A stretch of DNA of 64,000 bases from Adineta ricciae (taxonomy: Eukaryota > Rotifera > Eurotatoria > Adinetida > Adinetidae), in NCBI GenBank assembly GCA_905250025.1, contig CAJNOJ010000065.1:1-64000 (forward strand), written 5' to 3'. Of this stretch, positions 34,767 to 45,863 are shown one piece after another; positions within the stretch are counted from its first letter, which is position 1; each line of letters opens with the position of its first letter. Below the pieces are notes generated by a model that saw nothing but the letters and a program-made list of their open reading frames with translations, had not been told where the DNA came from and did no database searches. The position numbers and the translations under genes are program-made.

Positions 34767-37384
34767 TCAAAGTTTAGATTTCGCGTTTTGTTTTATCGAT
34801 GTCCAAACTGGATGAACCTGCAGTATCACATGAAAAAGAAAAATAAGAATTATCAACGAGCTCCGAACGTTTTACTTTATAACGATTTGCTGGATTGAGA
34901 CGGGCTCGTTCCATCAATGCCTCGTAAGCTTGACCATCGTAACGACCAAGACATGAATCTAAACAACCTCGAAGTCGACGCGACTGAAAATGATAGAAAA
35001 AAACTTACTCAATTCATTATCATGGAAATCGAATGCATCAACTAGTGCGACTAGGTTTGGTCGAAGACGAGCATACATATCTGGTAAACCGTAGGTTTCC
35101 AATTGATAGATTTGATCAGGTGTGAGCAATTTTAGCTAGGTAATAAAACGAGCATTGAAATAGAGTCGAATGTTGATGACACAAGAAGATTTACTCGAAT
35201 GAAATCCGCTGCTGAGTTGCGTAAAGTATCGATAGCGAAAACATGGAAGAGTTGCTCGAAAACTAACGCCAGTCCTTTATGCTCGGAAGCCTTTCGTACA
35301 CCATCGTAGAATGCTCGCAAAACAAATGTTTCAACATAAGCCTAAAACAATCGCGAACTATAATGAAAGATACGGATTGATGATCGTTTACTTTTGCCAC
35401 ATGAACGAGCTCGATGGAATTTTTAGAAAATACACTATACGGTGTCGATGATGATGACGATAGTTCACTCAATCGAGTTGACATTGATTTCAACAATCTA
35501 AATGATGGAAGTGTTAGAGTACAGATAAGTCATTCGAGTTAATAAAACTTACAATTCTGATCGTGCTTCGAATAATCGGCAGTAATCGTCTAAATTAACA
35601 ACAGTAGCTGGTGCTACCCTGTTTGAGTATAGGAAAGCAATCGATGAGTCTGGATTAGTTTCCGTATTCTCATCCAATTGTTGTATTACTTTCAAAAGAA
35701 ATCTATTCATTAATATTTCGTTAGAAATGCATACAGATAATCGTTCAATTCGATATTACCTAGCTGTTTGTTGATACAAGACAGCGTTATCACCTTCGTA
35801 CGAGCAACCAGCATCTAACATATTGTTTATACCTTTAATGCCGCTGGCTACTAGAAATCCATGGCCACCACAAGCTACACGACATATTTGAGACCATCGC
35901 TCACCATGTGTCGATGTATACGCTTTCAAACCAGACGAAATAGCATGAAGCTAGATAAACAGAATAGAAAAACTTTTATCTATAACCAAAAATAGCAACG
36001 AATACCTCCGGTAAGAGCTCAAATAGAATTGTATCACCATCGAGAATAGATGCGCGGAAATGTTCGAGTTTTATAAACGAATAGAAGAATGCGTATGTAG
36101 CTGCAAGACATGGTACTAATTTTTCTTGCTGCAATGGATAGTCCAAAATGAGTGTTTCTTTGCTTCAATACAAAATACATAAATGAAAATTTCGGGAAGA
36201 CAGATGCAAAATGGTGTGCTTACCCATCGGGATTTTGTCCTTGACGTCGAACAGCTGAATATCGCATAGCAATCGTAACAGCGCGAGCAAGTAAGATCGA
36301 AAAGAATGCACATAGATTGACACGTGTTGCTAACATTGCACCATAGAGCAAACGAGGATCACCCAAACGATGAAAAGTGCCTTGCTCATCGACCTATACA
36401 AAGCACACGTCTTCTTTGGTGAAATATCATGACGCACATACGTAGGCTAATTTCATCAACATTTGATTTCGTGGAATGCGTACGTTCGTTAAGCGAAGGT
36501 ATCCATTATCGCCAACTTCATGCGCAAATCGTGTACTGATTTCGCCCACTTCCACTCCTACAGAAAAAGACAATAACCAATTCAATATCTTACACGCAAT
36601 ATTTCACCAGGTAATGGCTCGTGTGTATTCAAATCTCGAATTTGTACAAAAAACATCTGTAAACCACACGGATGATTTCGATCGGGTGTGTACAATTGCG
36701 CCATCAATAGAACATAATTTGTCGATCGGCCTAATGCACCAGGCCAGAACTTTGTCGCTGTTAATGTTGGTGTATTCAAGACAAATGTATCTGTTTTACC
36801 ATCGAAAACAGCTTCGGTTTCTAATCGTTGCACATTTGAACCGTGGCCCAATTCCGTTTGAGCATAAGTACCAATAATTTGAAAAGATCGAGCTAATGGT
36901 AAAAATTTCTCTTGCTGCTCATCGCTGGCCATGTTTTCTAACGTATGCAGAAACATACTGGTGTGCAGACCAAAAATAAATCGACCATTGGTAAAAACGC
37001 TTAAGAACCAGCCAAGAAATTTTCGATCGGTTATGTTCAGACGTTCAGCTTCCTTAATAGCAACGAAACTTTTACGTATAAGTAAGGCGTAGAATTCGTC
37101 AGCATCGAGATATTCCAATGGTAAATGAGTCTTATGAATCGGATGAGCATAGGCAAGACGAGCTGATGACAACAAATAGACGACTAAAGTGAATAGAATG
37201 TGTCCACTGATAACTTACTCAGTTGGCGGCGTTTGTTAATATTAAAGTAACTGTTTGGACCGCCAAACATGAATTGCGTTAACTGTTCAATATCGAATGT
37301 TGCTGATCGACGTTCACGCAGCAGGTCAGAATTTTTTGTGTCATTTATTTGATAATACGGGCCTTGATCTTGATTCTCAACCAT
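34767..37384 (-). CDS. ACOX1: Peroxisomal acyl-CoA oxidase
   Basis: A gene of many short-intron exons giving roughly 650-670 residues, like human ACOX1 (660). Landmarks in order: DLLRERRSATFDIEQLT at the N-terminus; IIGTYAQTELGHGSNVQRLETEA (flavin and substrate region); LTATKFWPGALGR; RIPRNQMLMK; AMRYSAVRRQGQ; CGGHGFLVASGI; and CSYEGDNAVLYQQTARFL with the catalytic glutamate. Near the end LGRYDGQAYEAL matches the family. It catalyses the first, H2O2-producing step of peroxisomal fatty acid beta-oxidation using FAD. A last 58-base intron (minus strand, after NRYK) shifts frame so the protein ends KSKL, a peroxisomal targeting signal; reading through gives KREI instead. The start is probably the ATG at 37384; an in-frame ATG at 37438 would add 18 hydrophobic residues. 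Confidence 0.95.
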
Positions 37385-37771
37385 TTTGATATTTTTATCT
37401 AACAACGATAAAACAAAGGACAACAGAATTTGATTCATTTCAGTTTTCTTTTATATAGCAGTTTTATCAGTTATCTCAGTTGTTTGATCGCCCTTTTTTA
37501 TCGGGTTACTGAAAACACACTGCATGTGTGATGAGCAGTGCCAAAAGTATTTAATCGAACAAAACCTTGTTTTTCAAATGTCAGTTCTTTACTGAAATCA
37601 TTCCTATTTTTTAGAAAAATTTATACACTAACGCTGTGAAAGTCGTAGATTTACATCGATAGAAACAGAAAAATATAATAAATTCAAACGTTAATAATCT
37701 ATAGTATAACACATATAACACTAATAGTTAATATGCACAACAGGAAAAAAACAAAAGTATTCAACGCGGCA
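37385..37771. other. Spacer between acyl-CoA oxidase and receptor A
   Basis: About 390 bases, AT-rich, between two minus-strand genes. It should contain the oxidase promoter and the 3' end of receptor A. No gene was seen. Confidence 0.5.
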
Positions 37772-39103
37772 CTAGAAAATAACATCTCCTTCAATCCTGT
37801 TGTCATTCATATCACTCGCTTCATGGTCTACTGGCCACATGTTTTGTGTTAATGGGTTCATTTGTTGAAGTTCTTCATGTAGACCACTGATATAATCATC
37901 GATATAAATATCAAGATTTTGAAGATAGAGTATGCACATGATTAACTTGTTCATAAATCTAACGGTATCTTTTACGCCATCACAACGCGATAGAACATAC
38001 CGCCATAATAATTCTATGTAAATATTCTGGGCTGCTAAGATCGATAACGGATCGGTATACAGTCCACTAAACGTAGAATTATCGAGAACTCGATAATTAT
38101 TACAGGATAATACGAGAACGATGAGAATGATTTTCAACAGTATAGGATCATGAATGTACTGTTCTAAGATTTGATTACGTTGTAAAAGACGTCGAGTTAT
38201 GTCAATACCAAAAACATTCAACCACGTGGCAACTAAATTCTTGTGTGGTGATGGCTGCATCAGAGGTTCATTAATATTGATCATCACACCGAAGTGATAT
38301 TTAACTAGACTGACTTTGTCATCAATATTTATTTGCTCGAATTCAGGAATATGTTTGAAATAGTTGATAAAGGCTGGAAAAAGAGCCGAGAATTCATTGA
38401 GAAATTCATGGATGGATGTGTGCTGAATGGATGGAAAGCATGAGAATTGAGGATTTTTAGTAGCTGTACATGTGCTTTCATATGCGTGGAATATATTCGA
38501 CAAAATGACTTGATCACACGGCGAAAGGCAGTTGACAGGTTTGGGCGACATAGAAAGTAATACTGGAGATTTCATCTATCAAGAGAAATGCAAATCAGAG
38601 TACATCTTTACTGTTTTCGAAATCTTGATGAAAAGTAGAATAAACATTTTCTGTGCTATCAACTAGAGATTACACGTCAGAAGTATTCAGTAGCTCGAAC
38701 ATCGTTCACATACCCATTTGGCGCACTGCTGTTTTGGAACCTTTCCCCGCTTTAGTCGATTGATTTCTACTAGTTGATTACGAGCATCTCGTTCTTCGTC
38801 CGATAGAATCATTCCCTTGTCCATTCCCACACGAAAACATTTCGCCAGTCGACAGCAATTACACGATCGACGAAACTTGTACGATATTATACAATCACCG
38901 TCATTATGACAAACATATTGTTGGACCTTTCGAAGGCAGGAAAGCAATTACAGGCATAGACAAAAACAATGTAAACATACACCGAGTTTGATGGCATTTC
39001 GACGGAAGAAAGCTTTACAAGGCATACATGTCGATACACCGAAGTTTAATCCAATTGCTGCATCACCACAAACCAAACATCGACCGTAGTCTTTGTTTGA
39101 CAT
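37772..39103 (-). CDS. Nuclear hormone receptor A of the tandem cluster
   Basis: Three exons in phase 0 (38981-39103, 38714-38926, 37772-38575) give 379 residues. Finger one is [18 protein letters not shown] with recognition helix [10 protein letters not shown]; finger two runs CHNDGDC to [18 protein letters not shown]. All eight zinc cysteines are present with normal spacing. The C-terminal extension has EINRLKRGK. The ligand-binding domain carries the family signature [22 protein letters not shown] (helices 3-5 region) and ends MWPVDHEAS and a short acidic tail without an evident AF-2 helix. The P-box (M, P, then A) is unusual. Finger two and the intron before it are almost identical in DNA to receptor B, though the ligand-binding exons are only about half identical in protein. 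Ligand unknown. Confidence 0.91.
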
Positions 39104-40593
39104 TTCATAGTACCAAGGACAAAGTTTAACCCGATCAATCTAGAAACGATTACAGAATAATATGAAAACGGGATATGTGTATGCCATGTAAATAGAATCT
39201 AATCCAAACTCGTCCACATCACCACACGCGTCTTATAGAATAATTACGACAAGTTTTGTTTGCTGTATAATATATCTCATAGTCTGACCAGATTCAGTAT
39301 TAATGAACATTTACTTATGTTTTACACTGCCAACGGCTGTCGTGCAAAGAATTTTGAATATTACATTGTCGTGGCTTTATTGTACAAAGGAGAACATTTC
39401 TTTCACGATAAGTTCTTTTGTCTGACTTATTTGATGATCCTTCGTTTATATATGAACCTCATGAATTGGTATAATTATGTGTTAGCAATGAGCCTCATAT
39501 CCCGATTATAACATCAATGAACGCTAATTGTATATCTAAAACATTTGAGACGTTTGAAGAAACTGCTATTTTCATTACACAAGAAAATGCTGAAAAAAAA
39601 TAGAAAACTTTGATACTGGGTTTTTTTCTCAACAATTCAGCGTAGAAATAGAAAAAAGTGATGCTTATATATATGGGTGTGTCCATTAGAAGTTGTCACG
39701 TCTAACCGGCAATCTAGTCTGATTTTAATAAAACTTTCAGGATTTGTAGACGTCTGATTGTTGGTAACTTCGGAGGTGAACATTTTTTTGGTAGAAAAAT
39801 CTCGAAATATTTAACTTTACGAACTACAGATGATATCAATGGAACCGCAGGTGATTTTAAAACGATGGAATTACTTTTTAGCGACAGTGTAGATGAAAAA
39901 TAAATAAGAAATACTAATTTATCACATCTGGAATGTTTGCTTCCCTTGATGTCAAAGTTAGGGAAACAACAAGCCAATGCATGTTATAAGGCATGAACTG
40001 ACCTACTAAACTGTCAATTCAGCATTTCTTGTTCATTTCACTTTTGATGAAAGCCCAGGAATCGCCTCAAAGTCATCTGCAGAACCAAACAGTTTTTCGA
40101 AAACTTCGAATATTCTGATGCCGATTATCATGAGGACTCAGGATATTATATTGGTTACTAGGTTTGATCCGGTTTTCATAGAGAAAAATCACGTTTTCTC
40201 TGAAAGAAGATCAGAACAGCTTAGTAGTGTTCTTATTATCTATCAGGGAAGACAAAGGTGAAATTCGAACTATTTACTGCCAAACTGATAAGCATCAAGA
40301 ACGTAATAAACGCCGAAAGTTTTATCAAAATCGGAGGAGGTCGTCAGATGGGCCGGTGATTTCCGGTAGATATACCCATGTATATGTAGATATATTAATG
40401 TGTTGAGTGTTTCACTATACAAAAATACTAAGACAACAGAAGGTGTTTTAACAAAACAAAATATGATGTTTCATGATTGTAAATTAAACACTAATGTATG
40501 TTCATACAAAGACTGCTAAAATTACTCAATCGCGATATTGAACAAACCAACCGGTCGATTGATTGGAATTGGCTGTTAATCATTCGCAGAACA
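39104..40593. other. Spacer between receptors A and B, with a candidate mobile element
   Basis: About 1.5 kb. Most of the right half is taken by a candidate element with inverted ends (listed separately). The left part, including an open frame at 39260-39511, looks non-coding. Confidence 0.5.
39666..40395. mobile_element. Candidate non-autonomous DNA element with imperfect inverted ends
   Basis: Left end, from about 39666, reads TATATATATGGGTGTGTCC, and an inner block GATTTTAATAAAACTTTC lies at 39721-39738. The right side carries both in reverse complement: GAAAGTTTTATCAAAATC at 40315-40332 (17 of 18 matching the left inner block) and a TATACCCATGTATAT stretch around 40371-40385. A CCGG-containing patch also sits between the two blocks on each side. 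Size is about 0.7 kb with no transposase frame, so it would be a MITE-like or decayed element. Target-site duplication is obscured by TA repeats, and the superfamily is not recognised. Confidence 0.45.
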
Positions 40594-41941
40594 TTAAAGA
40601 GCAATATCTTCTGCAACGTCCATATCTATTATTTCTTCAAATTGCGATGAATTTGGCCACATATTCTTCACTATTGGATCCATCTGTTCAATTTCCCATC
40701 GAAAATCGTTTATATGGTCGTCGATGTCCATGTCCAAATTCTTCATGTACAAAACACACATGATTAATTTGTTAAAGAATTGAACTGCATGCTTGTGACT
40801 TGCCGAACGCGAAAGAATGTATCTCCATAGTAATTCGACGTAAATATTTTGAGCAGAAAATATACCTAATGGATCGTCACAAATCTGGTCTATATCAATG
40901 TAATGAAGATTACGGCCATTACTACTGGAGAGGACCAGGATAACAATAAGAAGTTTCAAAATCATTGGGTCATTTAAATATGCTTGAAGCAGTGCACTGG
41001 ATTTTAGAAGACGCTGAGCAATTTTGACACCGAAAACATTTGTCCATGTTACAATTGCATTTTGCAAAGACATCAGATGCATCATCGGTCCACTCAAATT
41101 GGCTATAATACCGAAATGATTCTTCAACAAACGTACTTTATCATCGATAGTAAATCTAGCAAATTCTGGTATGTGGTTCAGAAATTGAATACAACTTCGA
41201 AATTCGAAGGATATTTCGTTGCAATATTCATGTAGAGATGTGTATTGGATGTTCGGAACACGTTGTAATTCAACATTTTTCGCTATTGTACAGTTGTTTT
41301 CATATGCACCAAAGATGTTGCCAAGAACAACCTGATCATTCGGACGAAGGCCATACAGAGGATTGGTTGAGATGATCAGTAAAGGTGATGGTTGCATCTA
41401 AAATTGACATTTCTCTCTTTTCTTATCATAGTCGATCACAATCTAAATTCACAAGCAGACGTGCCTTTCCTCACACTTATGAGATTCCTATGCACTCTCC
41501 TTGCTATTTATAGCATATCAAGTGTGTCTAAAGAAACATCTTCCACATACCCATTTGGCGCACTGCTGTTTTGGAACCTTTCCTCGTTTTAGTCGATTGA
41601 TTTCTACTAGTTGATTACGAGCATCTCGTTCTTCGTCCGATAGAATCATTCCCTTGTCCATTCCCACACGAAAACATTTCGCCAGTCGACAGCAATTACA
41701 CGATCGACGAAACTTGTACGATATTATACAATCACCGTCATTATGACAAACATATTGTTGGACCTTTCGAAGGCAGGAAAGCAATTACAGGCATAGACAA
41801 AAAACAATGTAAACATACACCGAGTTTGATGGCATTTCGACGGAAGAAAGCTTTGCAAGGCATACACGTCGGTATGCCGAAGTTTAATCCAATTGCTGCA
41901 TCATCACAAACCAAACATCGACCATGATCTTTCTTGGACAT
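40594..41941 (-). CDS. Nuclear hormone receptor B of the tandem cluster
   Basis: Three exons of the same lengths as receptor A (41819-41941, 41551-41763, 40594-41397) give 379 residues. Finger one is [18 protein letters not shown]; the Gly that normally follows the second cysteine is Asp here. The recognition helix is [10 protein letters not shown]. Finger two and its C-terminal extension are the same as in receptor A apart from at most a residue. The ligand-binding domain has HIPEFARFTIDDKVRLLKNHFG and ends MWPNSSQFEE and an acidic tail; it is about half identical to that of A. The ATG at 41941 matches the start of A; an upstream in-frame ATG at 42010 is possible. It probably arose by tandem duplication, with later conversion of the middle exon. 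Ligand unknown. Confidence 0.91.
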
Positions 41942-42643
41942 TATTGGAATATAAAATCTAGAGGGTACATGAGTTTGTAGGCTAACCTCTTCATTACGTA
42001 GTAATGACAATCAATTTATGGGTGAACATACGACAAAAAACGGTAATAATTTTCGCTACCGAAGATATGTCATGGACTTCATCTGAAAATAGAAGAAAAA
42101 GAAAGTAGATTATGGTTCGAAATGTATCGCGAACAAGGTAGTGGATTTATTTATGAAATAACTTTAGACAAGGAAGAGAAGCACAGAACATTCGAGACCA
42201 AAACCGTATTCTCTGACGCTGTATAAAAAGAAAACAGATCAAAACTCAACGACACTTATCATATTCACACATTTATTTTCGAAGCAAATACTTTTCATAA
42301 ACAAAAAATATGTAACAGAGGCGTGTGGTGAAGACATTTTCTAAGAAATACGTTAGAAGACTTCGGAAGGAAGTTGTTTTAACTAGAAAAGTAGCCAATC
42401 AAATGACACACGGAAAAAATGACTCTCATCCACCCGCAGGGAAAAAGTCGTGTTTGACATATGCTATTAAAAATTATTTACCGGTAAACACTAAACGCAT
42501 TTGGTATTTGACTGACATCAAACGGATAAGAAGAGATTGAGGAGACGAAATGACAAAAAAAGCTTCAATACATTACCAAGATAGATAATATGAAGTGTTG
42601 TACTGAACGTTCGCCGTCGTAAGAAGTGCAGCTGCTTCATATC
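41942..42643. other. Spacer between receptors B and C
   Basis: About 700 bases with no supportable gene. An open frame at 42325-42540 (+) is Lys/Arg-rich, lacks splice context and reads like random AT-rich sequence. Confidence 0.5.
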
Positions 42644-44364
42644 CTAAGAAGCATTCTTGTTTTCTGCACTTGGCCACATACTTTTCATGAGTGGGTCCAT
42701 TTGTTCGATCTCCTCGGTCATATTACTGATATAACCATCGACCATCAAATGTACATTTAATAAATACAAGGAAAATTGAACCAATCTATTGAAATATTTT
42801 ATTGCATCGGGGATCGTTGATGAACGTGACAGGATGTATTTCCATAGAAGTTCAATATACACACTCTGGGCGGCAAAGATCGATAGCGATGTGTTAGAAT
42901 CGTAATCGAGAATGAGATCACACCGTTTGCGAAGGTTCCCACTTGAAAAGGCAGTCACAGTAAGGAAAAGTTTTAATATCACAGGATCATACGAAAATTC
43001 TTGTATTCGTTCAATGCATCGTAAAAGTTGATCAGCTAAGCTAATACCGAAAATGTTTATAAACGATACAGCTAAATTCGTTGATACACCAGGATGAATG
43101 ATAGCTTCGTAAATATTGTTAACATTTCCGAAATGATTCCGTACCAAATAGATTTTGTCACGGAGGCGGAGGGAATCAAATTCAGGCAAGCGTTTGAAGT
43201 ATTCAATTAAAACTTTGTGTGATTTCGAGTATTCGTTTAAGAATGTATATAAATTCGTATGCACCACGCATGGAAACTCAGGGTACTGCGATTGTCGAGG
43301 CGCAATACATGTCAACTCGAATGTATTGTAGACATTTTGAATATTGGCTTGATCAGACGTGTAAATATGTGAATAATCTCGATGTGTCAAACGTTTTTCC
43401 GGTATAGCCACTGTCTAAAAAAACAATACAAACCATAATTTGTGTGTTCAGATTGACTTACTTGCGTCTATATATGCCGACTGACACAGCAACGCAATTT
43501 ATTTGACATATTAAAGTGCAATCCTTGTTTCGTTCTCGATTAGTCTATTCGTCGGGAAAAAAGCTACTCTCAAGATTTATGTTATGTTCTTAATATTGTA
43601 TGCCCTCGTAATTATACCGACAGAAAAGAAAACAAAGATGAAGTATCACATGTATAGACTGTTTTTTTCGTATATATTAATGAAAAAAAAAATGGCTCGA
43701 GCGGGGAATGGAGAAGAAAGGAAGAAAAACAGGGTAGCTTTTTCTTTTGTGTAGAATGTGAGAGAACGTTTAGAAGAAAGTAGAACATCGGCGAATGACG
43801 TAGATAAATGAGTCATAGTCCAAAGAGCAACTGTCATTATAAAAATGCACTAAAAGAGCACAGACGCGTCAGAAGACCTTCAGTTATTCCGAGAGAACAT
43901 CAATTTTCACGTCAATAAACGCATCGATTCCCTTTAATTACGAAGTACGAACATACCATATCTGATTTCTTTGGTGCTACTAATTTCTCTCGTTGTTGGC
44001 GATGTTGTGCAGCTCGTTCCTTTCGAGCTTGCTTTTCAGCTTCCGAAAGAATCAATTCTTTTTTCATTCCAACATGGAAACATTTGGCTAATCGGCAACA
44101 ATTGCATATCCGCCGATAAACATGATTTATTGGACAATCACCGTCATTTGGACATTTAAAATCGTAGTTCTAACGAAAACAACAGGCGAAAGCACCAAAT
44201 CATTACAAGCAAATGGTGATTTCACTTACACCAAGTTTAACTGCATTTCGTCTAAAGAATGCTTTACACGCCATGCAAGTTAACACACCGAAATTAAAAC
44301 CAATTGATTTATCACCGCAAACGAGGCATGGACTATTGATTCGCGATACTGACGTAGCCATCAT
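42644..44364 (-). CDS. Nuclear hormone receptor C of the tandem cluster
   Basis: Three exons (44230-44364, 43957-44169, 42644-43414) give 372 residues. Finger one is [18 protein letters not shown] with recognition helix [10 protein letters not shown]. Finger two runs CPNDGDC to [18 protein letters not shown], followed by a long basic extension rich in Gln, Arg and Lys. The ligand-binding domain has the signature [22 protein letters not shown] and ends [11 protein letters not shown]. The second intron is 542 bases, ten times the local norm, and may hold regulatory sequence. The first exon is nearly identical in DNA to that of receptor D, whereas finger two and the ligand-binding domain differ much more. 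Same gene structure as A, B and D. Ligand unknown. Confidence 0.91.
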
Positions 44365-45740
44365 AATCGGCGTTTGATTGTAAGAGAGGAGATATCTGTT
44401 ATCTAAAAAACGAGCAGATATCTGTGGCGATTAAGATAAACACAAACGCAGACGTAAAATTTCAGGAGGAATCTATCATCGACGCCGAGTTTCCCTTCCT
44501 ATCTATCTTTATTTCTCCCTTCGGTCAAATAAAAAAATACTCAAAATGATATATAGTTAGCATCAAATACTCTCGAAGGTAAATTATTTTACACGCACTT
44601 CCATATTCTAATAGATTTTTGTCAACTTCACTATCGACGGCTATTGAGACGCACAGAACGTGATGTACAGTTTGTTTTTTTGGTAACTGTTGAACGACTG
44701 CTGTACATAACGTTAAAATAGCGTAATTTATGCAGATAATATTGCCCAAGGAGAAGAAAATAGATTCTGAGTCGGATGTAGATTCTCATTGAATACTAGC
44801 TTCCGTTATAGATTTGTTGATGAATGTATGCTTGACGAAATCAAGCACCAACATCTGATCAACTAATTGAATTCATTAAATCATTACTGTAGAAAGAGAA
44901 AAAGAACGAGTTTTCTCGGATTTAAGTATCTAACGAGAATCCATTGAGAATACACGATCTGTTTATATACTCTCGATGATATCACTGCAAATATGGTTTC
45001 AAACAAATCGTTCTTGTACATGCTGGTTTTCGTCGCTCGGTACAGTAACATGGATAATAGTCAAGATCTCTTGACAGGTGTTTACTGACTGACGCAGTGA
45101 TTAATCTGAAATTCAATAGAAACAATGTTTTTCTTATACAGAAGTGTATCAAATTGCAAGAACTTGTACTGAAGAGAAAGATACTATTTGAAAGAAGACG
45201 ATGATAGTTCGATAGACGCATATTCAATGATGAGATTTCTTCTATCAGCGTGTAATTCGAGCTGCGTAGAATGTCTTTCATTAACTGTCAAAAAGTGAAG
45301 AATTTAACGCAAACATTTTCAGACTTGGTATCTACAAACTGAACGAGATATTCTATTTCTCGCAGTAACATCTTATTGTATAGTTGCAAACAGACCTTGT
45401 ATGGTCCAGACAAGAAAAGAAAACAATTCATTCGCCATGTTCTACAAAAAAAGATGCTGCTCGAGACATTTCCCATCTTTCATTAGTTTTTTATTCGGTG
45501 GCTGTCAACTAATTATTGCTAACTCTTTCTTCCATAGTCACTCTCAAGATAGAATGGGTATCAAAGAAAACCAGATCGGTATAAATTAAATCATCAAATC
45601 AAAAACAGACTAAGTTCAGCATTGTTCATCATATTTGAAAATACATAAATTAATTGTATCATAAGACCGAAACATTACATCATAAATGAAAACAGACATG
45701 TTCTACAGCGATATTTCAGATCCTAATATATGTACTTCAA
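44365..45740. other. Spacer between receptors C and D
   Basis: About 1.4 kb, AT-rich, with no supportable gene. Short open frames at 44525, 44982 and 45288 (-) show no splice context or family resemblance. Confidence 0.5.
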
Positions 45741-45863
45741 TTAACCTAATTCATCGGTTAATATCTCAGTGAGAATCGGATTCCATGCATATTCATCTTC
45801 TGTTTTGATGATGTCGTCATCGGTTGAACACGATTTGTCTTCGAATAATGCATTCTGCTTCAT
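45741..45863 (-). other. Short frame after receptor D with helix-12/AF-2-like motif
   Basis: On the minus strand an ATG overlaps the receptor D stop (TAATG) and opens a 40-residue frame in another phase. It is acidic and ends NPILTEILTDELG, where ILTEIL fits the nuclear receptor activation-helix pattern (two hydrophobics, any, Glu, two hydrophobics). A 50-base intron at 45858-45907 (GTTACA donor, GAAG acceptor) would join it in frame to the receptor, but both sites are weak. It could be a missed last exon, the relic of a frameshift, or chance. Confidence 0.4.

Noticed and set aside
34985-35009. A 25-base intron in the acyl-CoA oxidase gene ending at CATTTTCAG
   Set aside because: Too short for the local range and it gives the wrong frame. 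Using the AG 25 bases further on makes a 50-base intron and restores the expected DNELNSCLGRYDG.
42325-42540. Plus-strand Lys/Arg-rich open frame between receptors B and C
   Set aside because: Short, no family resemblance, no promoter or splice signals; likely chance.
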